This document shows positions 47,381-55,605 of a stretch of 64,000 nucleotides of DNA, piece by piece (within the stretch, counting starts at the first letter, position 1; every line of letters begins with the position of its first letter). The stretch lies in NCBI GenBank assembly GCA_965247975.1, contig OZ252050.1, positions 2,232,001 to 2,296,000 on the forward strand. The letters are read 5' to 3'. The translations under genes were made by a program, and so were the position numbers. The notes under the pieces are model-generated. The model saw only the letters and a program-made list of their open reading frames with translations, did not search any database and was not told where the DNA came from. This stretch comes from Taishania sp965247975 (GTDB taxonomy: Bacteria > Bacteroidota > Bacteroidia > Flavobacteriales_D > Crocinitomicaceae).

Positions 47381-48082
47381 TCAACGTCTTGTAAGTACAA
47401 AATGCTCATATTTCCCTTTGATAAAATCAATTAATTCCATCTCGGTTGCAGTACGCAAGAAATCAGGATTGATGTTAAGGAAATAAATAAATTCATCGAA
47501 ATCTTCTTCTGTGAGCTCAACAACATCATAAGCAGCGTAAACACGAAGCAATTCCTTAACAACGGCCCGCTGATCGTCTTGATACTCCATCTCCGCGACT
47601 AAACGTTTGCTTTTTTCTTTCTTGGAAAACGCTTGATACAAAGCAGTTATTGGACTCTGCATTACTTCAATCCCAGTCACTTGTCTCGTTTCGCGCAAAG
47701 CTAACGATTCACGCTCTTCACGAATTTGCTCTAAGGTTTTGATTGGTCGCACAACTACTTCAGCGACTAACTGCGGATTTCCTTCAATGTAAAACGAACG
47801 CAAACATTGGCAATTAGCATCTGCTTGAATCACAAATTCAATAATCGGATAATTTTTTACGGAAATAGCCATAGAGTCGCCCGATTTTACATAAAGTGAA
47901 AAACTCCCATTTGGCTGACCAAAAACACCTTTTCCAGTTGATCGATTAATGACCATCATGTTGTAAAAACCCTGAGGTCGAATGGTGTCAGCAACTTTAC
48001 CTTTAAGTAGTACCTGATCACATGTTTGTCCAAAACTCCCAAAAGAAGCAAGGAGCAGCAAAAAAAATCCGATTAATTTCAT
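47381..48082 (-). CDS. Secreted protein with carboxypeptidase-regulatory-like N-terminal domain
   Basis: 233 residues with a signal peptide (MKLIGFFLLLLASFGSFGQ). Residues about 25-105 look like a carboxypeptidase-D regulatory/Ig-like domain (LKGKVADTIRPQGFYNMMVI and PNGSFSLYVKSGD). The C-terminal half is helical and charged (KTLEQIREERESLALRETRQ and TEEDFDEFIYFLN). No enzymatic motif. Function unknown; probably periplasmic. It is divergent from mnmA, and two TTACATTTGTAA palindromes lie in the shared promoter region. Confidence 0.75.
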   Translation of the reverse strand: MKLIGFFLLLLASFGSFGQTCDQVLLKGKVADTIRPQGFYNMMVINRSTGKGVFGQPNGSFSLYVKSGDSMAISVKNYPIIEFVIQADANCQCLRSFYIEGNPQLVAEVVVRPIKTLEQIREERESLALRETRQVTGIEVMQSPITALYQAFSKKEKSKRLVAEMEYQDDQRAVVKELLRVYAAYDVVELTEEDFDEFIYFLNINPDFLRTATEMELIDFIKGKYEHFVLTRR

Positions 48083-48165
48083 TGGAATAAAAGTAACAAA
48101 AAAGATACCAAACGAAATTCGATGAATTGTTATATTCTGTTAAATTGATCAGAAGTAAAAATAAA

Positions 48166-48244
48166 TTACATTTGTAAACAGTTAAAAGTTTAATTAAATT
48201 TGGTTCTCTAAATTAATTCAAAGATGCAAGTTACATTTGTAACT
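48166..48244. promoter_or_regulatory. Two TTACATTTGTAA palindromes in the mnmA divergent promoter region
   Basis: Perfect 12-bp palindromes TTACATTTGTAA at 48166-48177 and 48231-48242; the second extends to a 16-bp palindrome, AGTTACATTTGTAACT (48229-48244). Centres are 65 bp apart. The same word lies at the start of the XRE regulator gene at 49878-49935, so these are probably binding sites of that regulator. Confidence 0.65.
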
Positions 48245-48312
48245 GACATTGTCTTGCATAAACACAACGAGTAAATTACCAATCACTTAACATGCTAAAT
48301 TGAAATTAACCG

Positions 48313-48320
48313 TAAATTTG
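48313..48320 (+). promoter_or_regulatory. Candidate -7 box for mnmA (leaderless)
   Basis: TAAATTTG matches TAnnTTTG and ends four bases before the mnmA ATG at 48325 (TAAATTTGCACCATG). If used, the transcript would begin at or next to the start codon. No -33 element at normal spacing was found. Confidence 0.4.
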
Positions 48321-48324
48321 CACC

Positions 48325-49503
48325 ATGAAACGAGTAGTTGTTGGCTTGTCTGGTGGCGTTGATTCCAGTGTTGCCGCGCATTTATTAATTGAACAAGGTT
48401 ACGAAGTAATCGGAATGTTTATGCGTAATTGGCACGATGAATCTGTTACTATTTCAGACGATTGCCCATGGATAGATGATTCTAACGATGCTTTATTAAT
48501 CGCACAACAACTTGGTATTCCCTTTCAAGTCATCGATTTAAGTAAGGAATACAAGGAGCGCATTGTTGATTATATGTTTGCTGAATATGAATCTGGAAGA
48601 ACGCCAAATCCAGATGTGCTTTGCAATCGAGAAATAAAATTTGATGTTTTTTTAAAAGCCGCATTAGAACTTGGAGCTGATTACGTGGCAACAGGACATT
48701 ATTGTCGAAAAATAGAGCATCCTGATGGAACTTTTGGTTTATTAACAGGCAAAGATCCAAACAAAGATCAATCCTATTTCTTATGTCAATTGCATCAAGA
48801 CCAATTAGCGAAGGCACTTTTTCCAATTGGAGAACTCGAAAAACCGGAAGTACGTGACATTGCTGCTAAAATGGGACTTATCACTGCTGAAAAGAAAGAT
48901 TCACAAGGACTTTGTTTTGTAGGTAAAATCAGTCTACCAACATTTCTACAGCAAAAATTAAAACCAAAAGAAGGGAACATCATCGAATTAGCAAGTAGTT
49001 TACAAATGTATACAGACTACAATTCAATTCCAGCAACAACAGAAAATGTAGTCAAACTCGCTGAACCATTTGTTTATTCCGAAGATCTTGGAACGAAAGT
49101 TGCCGCACATCAAGGCGCGCACTATTACACGGTAGGTCAGCGCAGGGGATTACATATTGGTGGGCGACCACTCCCATCCTTTGTTTTAGCTGTTGATACA
49201 AACACTAACACAGTTTATTCCGGTCAGGATGATAATCACCCAGGACTTAATAGATTTGCTTTATTTATTGAGAATCAAGAGATTCATTGGATTAACTTAA
49301 AGTACAAAATGAGTGTCGGTGACATTCTAAAGTGCGAAGTAAAAATTCGTTACCGACAACCAGTTCAGCAAGCAAGCTTAATACTCAAGGAAAATGGGAT
49401 GTATGTTTTATTTGAGAAAAGACAACGTGGAATTACACCTGGACAGTTTGCTGCATTTTATATCGATGAAGAATTAATCGGTTCTGGAGTTATAGCGCAC
49501 TAA
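48325..49503 (+). CDS. mnmA: tRNA-specific 2-thiouridylase MnmA
   Basis: 392 residues. The PP-loop SGGVDSS is at residues 9-15, and the catalytic cysteines are Cys100 in NPDVLCNREIKF and Cys197 in DSQGLCFVGK. The C-terminal region has the family motif YYTVGQRRGLHIGG. The enzyme adenylates and thiolates U34 of Lys, Glu and Gln tRNAs, taking sulfur from a relay started by a cysteine desulfurase. Length is normal. It ends with a 4-base convergent overlap with the XRE gene. The upstream region carries two palindromes that match the operator of that regulator. Confidence 0.96.
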   Translation: MKRVVVGLSGGVDSSVAAHLLIEQGYEVIGMFMRNWHDESVTISDDCPWIDDSNDALLIAQQLGIPFQVIDLSKEYKERIVDYMFAEYESGRTPNPDVLCNREIKFDVFLKAALELGADYVATGHYCRKIEHPDGTFGLLTGKDPNKDQSYFLCQLHQDQLAKALFPIGELEKPEVRDIAAKMGLITAEKKDSQGLCFVGKISLPTFLQQKLKPKEGNIIELASSLQMYTDYNSIPATTENVVKLAEPFVYSEDLGTKVAAHQGAHYYTVGQRRGLHIGGRPLPSFVLAVDTNTNTVYSGQDDNHPGLNRFALFIENQEIHWINLKYKMSVGDILKCEVKIRYRQPVQQASLILKENGMYVLFEKRQRGITPGQFAAFYIDEELIGSGVIAH

Positions 49504-49883
49504 TTCCGAGGGATATGTGTTTTAAAAGTACCGTCTGAATAGAAGGTAACAATCTTTTCAACTTCGTTTTCGTTATCGGTTTTATGTTTTGATTCTGTTC
49601 TAAACAAGTCACCTTGCATTTCGGATTTAATATTCACTTTATCTTCTTTCGTAGAATCCTCAATAGCTGCGGTATTTGCTGGCATTACACCAGTAATCAA
49701 CCAATGCGCATTAACACGAGAAAAATTTAACAAGATCTTCTCTAACATATCTATGCTTGGCTTGTTTCTGCCGCTAAGAATGTGACTTATATTGGATCGT
49801 TGAACACCTATCTTGTCTGCAAAAGCTGCAGAAGACAAGTTATGCATCTTCATTACCAACTGAACTCTTTCTTGAATTAACAT
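49500..49883 (-). CDS. XRE family helix-turn-helix regulator
   Basis: 127 residues from the ATG at 49883 (MLIQERVQLVMKMHNLSSAA). A TTG at 49907 is in frame but would cover the operator region. Residues about 1-65 form an XRE/Cro-type helix-turn-helix (FADKIGVQRSNISHILSGRN, then KPSIDMLEKILLNF). The C-terminal half is polar and acidic, without a recognised sensor or protease domain, so it is not a LexA/CI-type self-cleaving repressor. Palindromes TTACA-N2-TGTAA lie at and upstream of its start, which suggests autoregulation, and two more lie upstream of mnmA. Convergent with mnmA. Confidence 0.85.
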   Translation of the reverse strand: MLIQERVQLVMKMHNLSSAAFADKIGVQRSNISHILSGRNKPSIDMLEKILLNFSRVNAHWLITGVMPANTAAIEDSTKEDKVNIKSEMQGDLFRTESKHKTDNENEVEKIVTFYSDGTFKTHIPRN

Positions 49884-49935
49884 TTGTAAACAAAATAATG
49901 AATTCAAATGTACAAATTATTAGTTACAAATGTAA
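49878..49935. promoter_or_regulatory. Candidate operators of the XRE regulator gene
   Basis: TAACATTTGTAA at 49878-49889 (one mismatch from the palindrome) overlaps the start codon at 49883. A perfect TTACAAATGTAA lies at 49924-49935, about 41 bases upstream of the start. Between them, TTCAAATGTACAA at 49903-49915 is a weaker variant. The arrangement fits negative autoregulation. Confidence 0.6.
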
Positions 49936-49951
49936 ATTGTCATACAAAAAG

Positions 49952-49977
49952 AAAGGGACTTAAAAATAAGCCCCTTT
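49952..49977 (-). terminator. Minus-strand terminator downstream of the 61-codon frame
   Basis: AAAGGGACTTA at 49952-49962 pairs with TAAGCCCCTTT at 49967-49977 with one mismatch, enclosing a short A-rich loop. On the minus strand it runs into CTTTTTGT. It lies between the small frame at 50034-50219 and the XRE promoter. Confidence 0.75.
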
Positions 49978-50033
49978 AATTCAGGTAAATAGTGATTCTA
50001 ATTTTCAGTGAGAATCGTGATCAGTAATCTTTT

Positions 50034-50219
50034 TTAATTATTTGTGTACGAAAAAAACATCGAAGGACTTTGTTGATAGCGACTATCATTCATCATTTCT
50101 CCTTTTTTCAAAGTATCCATCAATTGAGCAACTTCAAAAACAGATAAATTTGTTTTTTTACCCAGTATTTTGTGCTGTGATAATTTAATTTCAGCTCTTT
50201 TAATCACGTTATTAATCAT
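50034..50219 (-). CDS. Possible small protein, 61 residues
   Basis: An ATG-started frame on the minus strand encoding MINNVIKRAEIKLSQHKILG and onward, with a probable helix (SVFEVAQLMDTLKKGEMM). I do not recognise it. In its favour, a minus-strand terminator follows 57 bases after the stop, and no other gene explains that terminator; the neighbouring genes leave a gap of about 520 bases. Against it, no clear promoter or ribosome site was seen and the length is close to chance for this AT content. Confidence 0.45.
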   Translation of the reverse strand: MINNVIKRAEIKLSQHKILGKKTNLSVFEVAQLMDTLKKGEMMNDSRYQQSPSMFFSYTNN

Positions 50220-50403
50220 CTGTTATTTTTTTTTGATTGAGTAATTCAAGTTATACAGCCATTTACGGAGGTAACTTTCAAAATGTTTCAACAAAATCAA
50301 ATTAACGAACAATTTTACGTTCGATCGATATTCAAATGATTAACATTATTTCACTAAGACTTTAACTTTTAGTTACTTAATGAAATTTAAGAGCCTGAAA
50401 TAT

Positions 50404-50625
50404 TTAACGACGAATTAAAGGACGAATTAAGTTTTCCAACCCATTTACCTTAATTTCATAGATGGTAGCCAATTGTTCACCCAATTTTCCAGCAGGAAAT
50501 CCTTTGTTTTTGTACCAAACGATGTAATATTCGGGCAAATCAACCAAGTAATAGCCTTGGTATTTACCGAAGGGCATTTTCATATTGGCTAAATCAATCA
50601 GCTGCTTGTTTGAGTCTGACAGCAC
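50404..50625 (-). CDS. DUF3820 family protein
   Basis: 73 residues. The motif MPFGKYQGYYLVDLPEYYIV with KNKGFPAGKLGEQL is characteristic of DUF3820, small proteins sometimes called quorum-sensing-regulated virulence factor-like. Their biochemical role is unknown; the fold resembles a nucleic-acid or exonuclease-associated domain. The start is a GTG at 50625, two bases after the stop of pepD, so it is translated from the same transcript. Confidence 0.82.
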   Translation of the reverse strand: MLSDSNKQLIDLANMKMPFGKYQGYYLVDLPEYYIVWYKNKGFPAGKLGEQLATIYEIKVNGLENLIRPLIRR

Positions 50626-50627
50626 TC

Positions 50628-52079
50628 CTACCCTTTTATTGGAGTCAACTTGAGAGTCTCCAAGAAAAACGACCAGAATTTTTGAACCGACGATATTTGA
50701 ACCTTTTCATCTGGAGAATGCGCCGCACGGATATTTGGTCCAAATGAAATCATATCAACTCCAGGTAAGTGTTTTCCTAAAATACCACATTCCAATCCAG
50801 CATGACATGCTTTTACTTTTGGTTGTTCCTTGTAAATTCCAACATAAAGCTCTTGCATCAAAGACAATATTTCAGAATTTGGATTTGGTTTCCAACCAGG
50901 ATAATCGCCGTTTTGAACAACTTCACATCCTATCAAATCAAAACTTGCTTTCACCGCATTTGCAATATCTGTTTTGGTTGATTCAACGCTACTTCGCTGC
51001 AATGATTGCGTCACGAATTCACCATCTTTCAAAATAACACGCGCCAAGCTAGAGGAAGTTTCAACCAATCCATCAATATCTGGACTCATGCGAAAAACAC
51101 CATTTGGAACTGCATACAAAACATTCAACAGATCAATCAGGTCAGAATGCTTAATCGCTTTTTTATCAGTGTTTTGGATTTTAAATTCTATCGAAAGATT
51201 TTTTTCAATTGTTTCAAATTCTGTTTTAATTGTTTCAGCAATTTCATTCAAAACCTTTAGTGAATTCTCCTGATTTGTAACAGCAATTAATGCTGTTGAC
51301 TCTCTCGGAATGGCATTACGCAAGCTTCCGCCATCCAAAGAAATCAATTGAAATTTGGATGTAGAGTTCAAATGAACCAACATTCGATTCATGATTTTAT
51401 TCGCATTCCCACGCCCCTTGTCGATATCCATTCCAGAATGACCACCAAGCAATCCACGAATGGAAATTTCTATACCTACACTTCCATTGTCTAAAGCTTC
51501 TAACTCAAAAATCTTTCGCGTGTTCGTATCAATACCACCGGCACAACCAATCGATAATTCATCGTCGTCTTCCGTGTCTAAATTTAAAAGGATTTCTCCT
51601 TGAAAATTGCTTCCGTCCAATTGCATGGCGCCTGTCATTCCTGTTTCTTCATCAATGGTAAACATTGCTTCAATAGCAGGATGCGGAATATCATTTGATG
51701 CCAAAACGGACATAATTGCTGCAACACCAATTCCATTGTCAGCTCCTAAGGTTGTACCATTTGCGCGAACCCAATCATTTTCAACGATCATTTCAATTCC
51801 TTGTGAATCAAAATCAAAAACGGTATCCGAATTTTTTTGATGAACCATGTCTAAATGAGACTGAAGAATCACTGTTTTGCGATTTTCCATGCCCGGAGAA
51901 GCTGGTTTTTTAATAATCACGTTTTGAATGCGATCCGTTTTCGTTTCCAATCCTAGCGAATTTCCGAAATCCAACATAAACTGAATCACGCGTTCTTCCT
52001 TTTTCGACGGACGAGGTACAGCATTTAAATCTGCAAAGTGATTCCACAATGCTTTTGGTTCTAAGTTTCTTACTTCCAT
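50628..52079 (-). CDS. pepD: Aminoacyl-histidine dipeptidase (PepD, M20 family)
   Basis: 483 residues. Zinc-site motifs of the M20/PepD group are present: ILQSHLDMVHQ (His), LGADNGIGVA (bridging Asp), IDEETGMTGA (catalytic and ligand Glu), and a C-terminal CHAGLECGIL with the last ligands. The lid domain with GLLGGHSGMDIDKGRGNANK is also typical. It hydrolyses Xaa-His dipeptides such as carnosine in the cytoplasm. Length matches the family. Downstream it is coupled to the DUF3820 gene. Confidence 0.94.
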   Translation of the reverse strand: MEVRNLEPKALWNHFADLNAVPRPSKKEERVIQFMLDFGNSLGLETKTDRIQNVIIKKPASPGMENRKTVILQSHLDMVHQKNSDTVFDFDSQGIEMIVENDWVRANGTTLGADNGIGVAAIMSVLASNDIPHPAIEAMFTIDEETGMTGAMQLDGSNFQGEILLNLDTEDDDELSIGCAGGIDTNTRKIFELEALDNGSVGIEISIRGLLGGHSGMDIDKGRGNANKIMNRMLVHLNSTSKFQLISLDGGSLRNAIPRESTALIAVTNQENSLKVLNEIAETIKTEFETIEKNLSIEFKIQNTDKKAIKHSDLIDLLNVLYAVPNGVFRMSPDIDGLVETSSSLARVILKDGEFVTQSLQRSSVESTKTDIANAVKASFDLIGCEVVQNGDYPGWKPNPNSEILSLMQELYVGIYKEQPKVKACHAGLECGILGKHLPGVDMISFGPNIRAAHSPDEKVQISSVQKFWSFFLETLKLTPIKG

Positions 52080-52107
52080 TTTCTTCTTAAATTAAAAATT
52101 AAGTCCT

Positions 52108-52144
52108 AAACCCTCTGGCTTCGAGTGCCTCAGCCTTCGGGTTT
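52108..52144 (-). terminator. Hairpin after the ettA operon
   Basis: AAACCC and GGGTTT at the ends (52108-52113, 52139-52144) enclose a second pairing of GGCT and AGCC. On the minus strand it follows the VF530 gene and precedes pepD. The inner word on the minus strand, GGCTGAGGCACTCGAAG, recurs with one change in the terminator after trxB. The T tract is weak, so it may be a repeat-derived terminator. Confidence 0.5.
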
Positions 52145-52179
52145 TATTCATTAATTCTTTCATTTTTAATTACCTTATT

Positions 52180-52392
52180 CTAATTCTCTTTGTTTATGAT
52201 TCTTTCGATATACAATTTCTCAACCTTCTCTCTTGCCCATGGCGTTTTGCGGAGAAATTTCAAGCTGCTTTTTAACGTTGGATTATTGTTAAAACAATTG
52301 ATTGGAATCAAATAACCCAGATGTTCCCACCCGTATTTATTCTCCAATTCTTTAACAATTCGCTCTAAAGTAATTCCATGCAACGGATCCAT
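52180..52392 (-). CDS. VF530 family DNA-binding protein (DUF2132)
   Basis: 70 residues with the full family pattern: DPLHGITLERIVKELENKYG, then WEHLGYLIPINCF and SSLKFLRKTPWAREKVEKLY. VF530-type proteins are small helical proteins with a DNA-binding-like fold; their role is not known. The start lies one base after the stop of ettA, so it is the second gene of that operon. Confidence 0.9.
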   Translation of the reverse strand: MDPLHGITLERIVKELENKYGWEHLGYLIPINCFNNNPTLKSSLKFLRKTPWAREKVEKLYIERIINKEN

Positions 52393-52393
52393 T

Positions 52394-54076
52394 TTACACT
52401 AATTTTCTATATTTCACACGTTTTGGACCAGAGTCGCCGAGTCGTTTCTTGCGATTTTCTTCGTAATCAGAATAAGTTCCTTCGAACCAATACACTTGAG
52501 AATCTCCTTCAAACGCAAGGATGTGAGTACAAATCCTGTCCAAGAACCATCTATCGTGGGAAATGACCACAGCACAACCAGCAAAATTCTCAATTCCTTC
52601 TTCCAAAGCACGTAAAGTGTTGATATCGATATCATTCGTTGGCTCATCGAGCAAAAGCACGTTCGCTTCCGTCTTCAATGTCATTGCCAAATGCAAACGA
52701 TTTCGTTCTCCACCAGACAAAACACCGACTTTTTTATTTTGATCCGATCCATTAAAATTGAATTTGGACAAATACGCACGTGCATTTACTTTGTCATTGC
52801 CAATTTCTACATATTCCAATCCATTCGAAACCACTTCAAAAACAGTTTTATCTGGATGAATGTCTTTGTGAGACTGATCCACATACCCCAATTTAACCGT
52901 TTCTCCAACTTTAAATTCACCTTGATCTGGTTGAAGTTCTTCCATAATCATTTTGAAAATGGTTGTTTTTCCTGCTCCATTTGGTCCAACAATCCCAACA
53001 ATTCCGGCAGGTGGCAAGCTAAAATTCAAATCATCGTACAATAATTTGTCTCCAAACGATTTACCAACTTTCAATGCATCAATGACATTATTTCCAAGAC
53101 GAGGTCCATTTGGAATTGGAATTTCCAGTTTAGCATCTTTGTCTTTCACGTCTTCGGAAAGCATTTTGTCGTAATTCTGAATACGTGCTTTGTTTTTGGC
53201 GTGACGTCCTTTTGGATTCATGCGTACCCATTCGAGCTCGCGCGCAAGCACTTTTTGTCGCTTAGACTCGGTTTTTTCTTCTTCTTGTAGTTTCTTTCCT
53301 TTTTGTTCTAACCAAGAAGTGTAATTCCCTTTCCAAGGAATTCCTTCTCCTCTATCCAATTCAAGAATCCAACCGGCTACATTATCCAAGAAATAACGGT
53401 CGTGCGTTACAGCGATTACCGTTCCTTTGTATTGTTGTAGATGTTGCTCCAACCATTCAATGGATTCAGCATCCAGGTGATTCGTAGGCTCATCGAGCAA
53501 TAAAATATCTGGATTTTTAAGTAATAAACGGCAAAGCGCAACACGTCTTCGTTCACCACCAGAAAGGGTTTCAATCAATTGATCATCTGGCGGACAGCGC
53601 AATGCATCCATCGCTCTTTCGAGTTTAGAGTCCAATTCCCAAGCGTCTAGAGCATCAATTTTATCTTGAACTTCGCCTTGACGAGCGATTAATTTATCCA
53701 TTTTATCCGGATCGTTCAAGATTTCTTCATCCATAAACGCATTATTGATGTCTTCAAATTCCTTGAGAATATCAACCGTTTCTTGAGCTCCTTCGAGCAC
53801 AATTTCTTTCACTGTTTTTTTTGGATCTAATTCTGGTTCCTGCGAAAGATAACCAACTGAATATCCGGGAGAAAAAACCACTTCACCTTGAAATGATGGA
53901 TCTAAACCCGCAATAATTTTCATTACAGTTGACTTACCAGAACCATTTAGACCAATGATTCCAATTTTGGCACCGTAATAAAAGGACAAATAAATGTTTT
54001 TGATGACTTGTTTTCCTTGAGGCGTAGATTTTGACACCCCAACCATCGAGAATATAATTTTCTTATCGTCTGACAT
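52394..54076 (-). CDS. ettA: Energy-dependent translational throttle protein EttA (ABC-F)
   Basis: 560 residues with two ABC ATPase domains. First Walker A is GLNGSGKST, second GPNGAGKTT. Signature motifs LSGGERRRVALCRLLL and LSGGERNRLHLAMTL, with Walker B LLLDEPTNHLD and LLLDEPTNDID. The linker between domains is of the EttA type (LEWVRMNPKGRHAKNKARI). No membrane segment. EttA binds the ribosomal E site and gates entry to elongation according to ATP/ADP. Length and motifs are typical. Confidence 0.94.
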   Translation of the reverse strand: MSDDKKIIFSMVGVSKSTPQGKQVIKNIYLSFYYGAKIGIIGLNGSGKSTVMKIIAGLDPSFQGEVVFSPGYSVGYLSQEPELDPKKTVKEIVLEGAQETVDILKEFEDINNAFMDEEILNDPDKMDKLIARQGEVQDKIDALDAWELDSKLERAMDALRCPPDDQLIETLSGGERRRVALCRLLLKNPDILLLDEPTNHLDAESIEWLEQHLQQYKGTVIAVTHDRYFLDNVAGWILELDRGEGIPWKGNYTSWLEQKGKKLQEEEKTESKRQKVLARELEWVRMNPKGRHAKNKARIQNYDKMLSEDVKDKDAKLEIPIPNGPRLGNNVIDALKVGKSFGDKLLYDDLNFSLPPAGIVGIVGPNGAGKTTIFKMIMEELQPDQGEFKVGETVKLGYVDQSHKDIHPDKTVFEVVSNGLEYVEIGNDKVNARAYLSKFNFNGSDQNKKVGVLSGGERNRLHLAMTLKTEANVLLLDEPTNDIDINTLRALEEGIENFAGCAVVISHDRWFLDRICTHILAFEGDSQVYWFEGTYSDYEENRKKRLGDSGPKRVKYRKLV

Positions 54077-54136
54077 GAATTTTGATTTTTACCAAAGGTA
54101 ATAATTGTAGGCAAAAAGAAACTTGATATCCTTGAT

Positions 54137-54415
54137 TTAGTGGAAAATTTCTCCTGAATAAATACGAAAAGAATAACTAACAACCATACACAGAGTGGCA
54201 AATAAAAAAGAAGATACGATGATTTTAGGACCTTTTTTGAATTTGAAAATCAAATGAAGCAAGACATATACAAAAACAAAAAGCAAAGGAATCAATGGTG
54301 GATACATTTTAAAACTACCAATAAAATCTCCTTGAAATAAAAGTGCAAAACTGCGCTGAAAACCACACATTAAGCAGTCAAAGCCAAAAGTATGTTTCCA
54401 CGCACATGGTATCAT
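54137..54415 (-). CDS. DUF2752 membrane protein
   Basis: 92 residues. The N-terminal motif CAWKHTFGFDCLMCGFQRSF with a following FQGDF fits DUF2752, whose members have a CP-x-CG-like motif and two membrane helices (here about 40-60 and 68-88). Function unknown. It starts directly at the stop of the CCC-motif gene, so it is the last gene of the small-membrane-protein operon. Confidence 0.82.
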   Translation of the reverse strand: MIPCAWKHTFGFDCLMCGFQRSFALLFQGDFIGSFKMYPPLIPLLFVFVYVLLHLIFKFKKGPKIIVSSFLFATLCMVVSYSFRIYSGEIFH

Positions 54416-54742
54416 TTATTGAACACTAGAAATAAACGTAAATAGCATGATAAAATAAATCACATAAAAAAGTATCACTATAACCGACAAAATCAAACCA
54501 ATAATTGCACAAACGTATCCTGCTCTAGAATTTTTAAACGAAACCTCATATTTTGCTGGGTTCGTCAGGTAAATTGCTTTGTCTTTTTTATGCAAAACAA
54601 TCGCAATTATTCCCGTAATGAATCCAATAAGACACATGACAATACTGACAATTCCCAAAACTAATACAGCAGTACTGTTTGGAAGCGTCGCTGGTTGGTA
54701 ATTGTTTTCCAGTCCTGAATTTGGTTCTAATAGTTCTTCCAT
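54416..54742 (-). CDS. CCC-motif membrane protein (second copy)
   Basis: 108 residues, with two hydrophobic segments and the family pattern LPNSTAVLVLGIVSIVMCLI, then IAIVLHKKDKAIYLTNPAKY and FKNSRAGYVCAIIGLILSVI. It is a paralogue of the gene just upstream (three bases between). These proteins resemble DUF4190/CD225-like small membrane proteins; function unknown. Confidence 0.83.
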   Translation of the reverse strand: MEELLEPNSGLENNYQPATLPNSTAVLVLGIVSIVMCLIGFITGIIAIVLHKKDKAIYLTNPAKYEVSFKNSRAGYVCAIIGLILSVIVILFYVIYFIMLFTFISSVQ

Positions 54743-54745
54743 GAT

Positions 54746-55093
54746 TTATCTCATTCCTGCTGCTCCAAAAGCAAACACAATAACGATTAAAAAAAACAAG
54801 AAGTAAATCGCGGACAATGATGTTCCAATTACCGCACAAATAAATCCAGCTTTTGCATTTTTAAAAGACATTTCGTAGGATTTTGGGGAAGATTGGTACA
54901 TTTTTTTGTCTTTTTGATGGAGAACCAAGGCAATTATTCCACAGATAAGTCCAGGAATTCCATATATAGCACAACCAACAATAGAACAAATTCCTAAAAC
55001 CAATGTAGCTGTTGCATTTGGTAAAGGTCTTTGATTTCCATAGTTTGAATTTACCGTAGTTGTAGGGTCAAGCAAGTCGTTATTATCACTCAT
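54746..55093 (-). CDS. CCC-motif membrane protein (first copy)
   Basis: 115 residues. The pattern LPNATATLVLGICSIVGCAI, IIALVLHQKDKKMYQSSPKS and FKNAKAGFICAVIGTSLSAI parallels that of the next gene, so the pair arose by tandem duplication. Two hydrophobic hairpins are predicted. Likely cotranscribed with the 55122 gene upstream and DUF2752 downstream. Function unknown. Confidence 0.83.
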   Translation of the reverse strand: MSDNNDLLDPTTTVNSNYGNQRPLPNATATLVLGICSIVGCAIYGIPGLICGIIALVLHQKDKKMYQSSPKSYEMSFKNAKAGFICAVIGTSLSAIYFLFFLIVIVFAFGAAGMR

Positions 55094-55121
55094 AGTTTAA
55101 AATTTCGGGCTAAGATACTAA

Positions 55122-55589
55122 TTATTTTAAGTGTTTGTAGTTTACGCCATACATGATTATGAAAGCGATCGGGAAAATCAAAGCAATTAATCCCATAGAA
55201 GTGAAAAATCCTCCCAATCCCGGAACCTTAATAGCTAAACTCGAATACACCGTATATGACATCATCAAAATTTGTCCGAATAGATAGATGAAAAAGCCAA
55301 TCTTTTTTAGTTTGAACATAAAAAATGCCCCAAGTGCACATAAAACAGATGAAACCAAGGTAGCGATGGCAGACCAAAAGGTAAGTGCATAATAATTATC
55401 TCCAAATGTTTGGGCGCCAATTTGAGCGGTCATTTTTGTTAATGCACTATAGCTCCACAATTGAAAAAGCCCACTGACTAATCCCAATCCACATGCTGCC
55501 CAGGTTAAAATGCAAAGCACCAATATGAATACTGGTCGCTGATTCTCTCTTCTGTCAATTAATTCGTTTGTTTCGTCTAGTAAATCCAT
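55122..55589 (-). CDS. Four-helix membrane protein of unknown function
   Basis: 155 residues from the ATG at 55589 (MDLLDETNELIDRRENQRPV); nine further in-frame codons upstream are probably not translated because they reach towards the terminator at 55606. Four hydrophobic segments follow the N-terminal polar part. No known motif. It is the first gene of the four-gene membrane-protein operon (28 bases before the CCC-motif gene). Confidence 0.72.
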   Translation of the reverse strand: MDLLDETNELIDRRENQRPVFILVLCILTWAACGLGLVSGLFQLWSYSALTKMTAQIGAQTFGDNYYALTFWSAIATLVSSVLCALGAFFMFKLKKIGFFIYLFGQILMMSYTVYSSLAIKVPGLGGFFTSMGLIALIFPIAFIIMYGVNYKHLK

Positions 55590-55605
55590 ACTTGTAAAAA
55601 TAAAA

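Noticed and set aside
49500..49883. LexA-like self-cleaving repressor of dinB/dnaE2
   Set aside because: The C-terminal half lacks the S24 peptidase Ser-Lys region, and its probable operator TTACA-N2-TGTAA differs from the dinB/dnaE2 palindrome.
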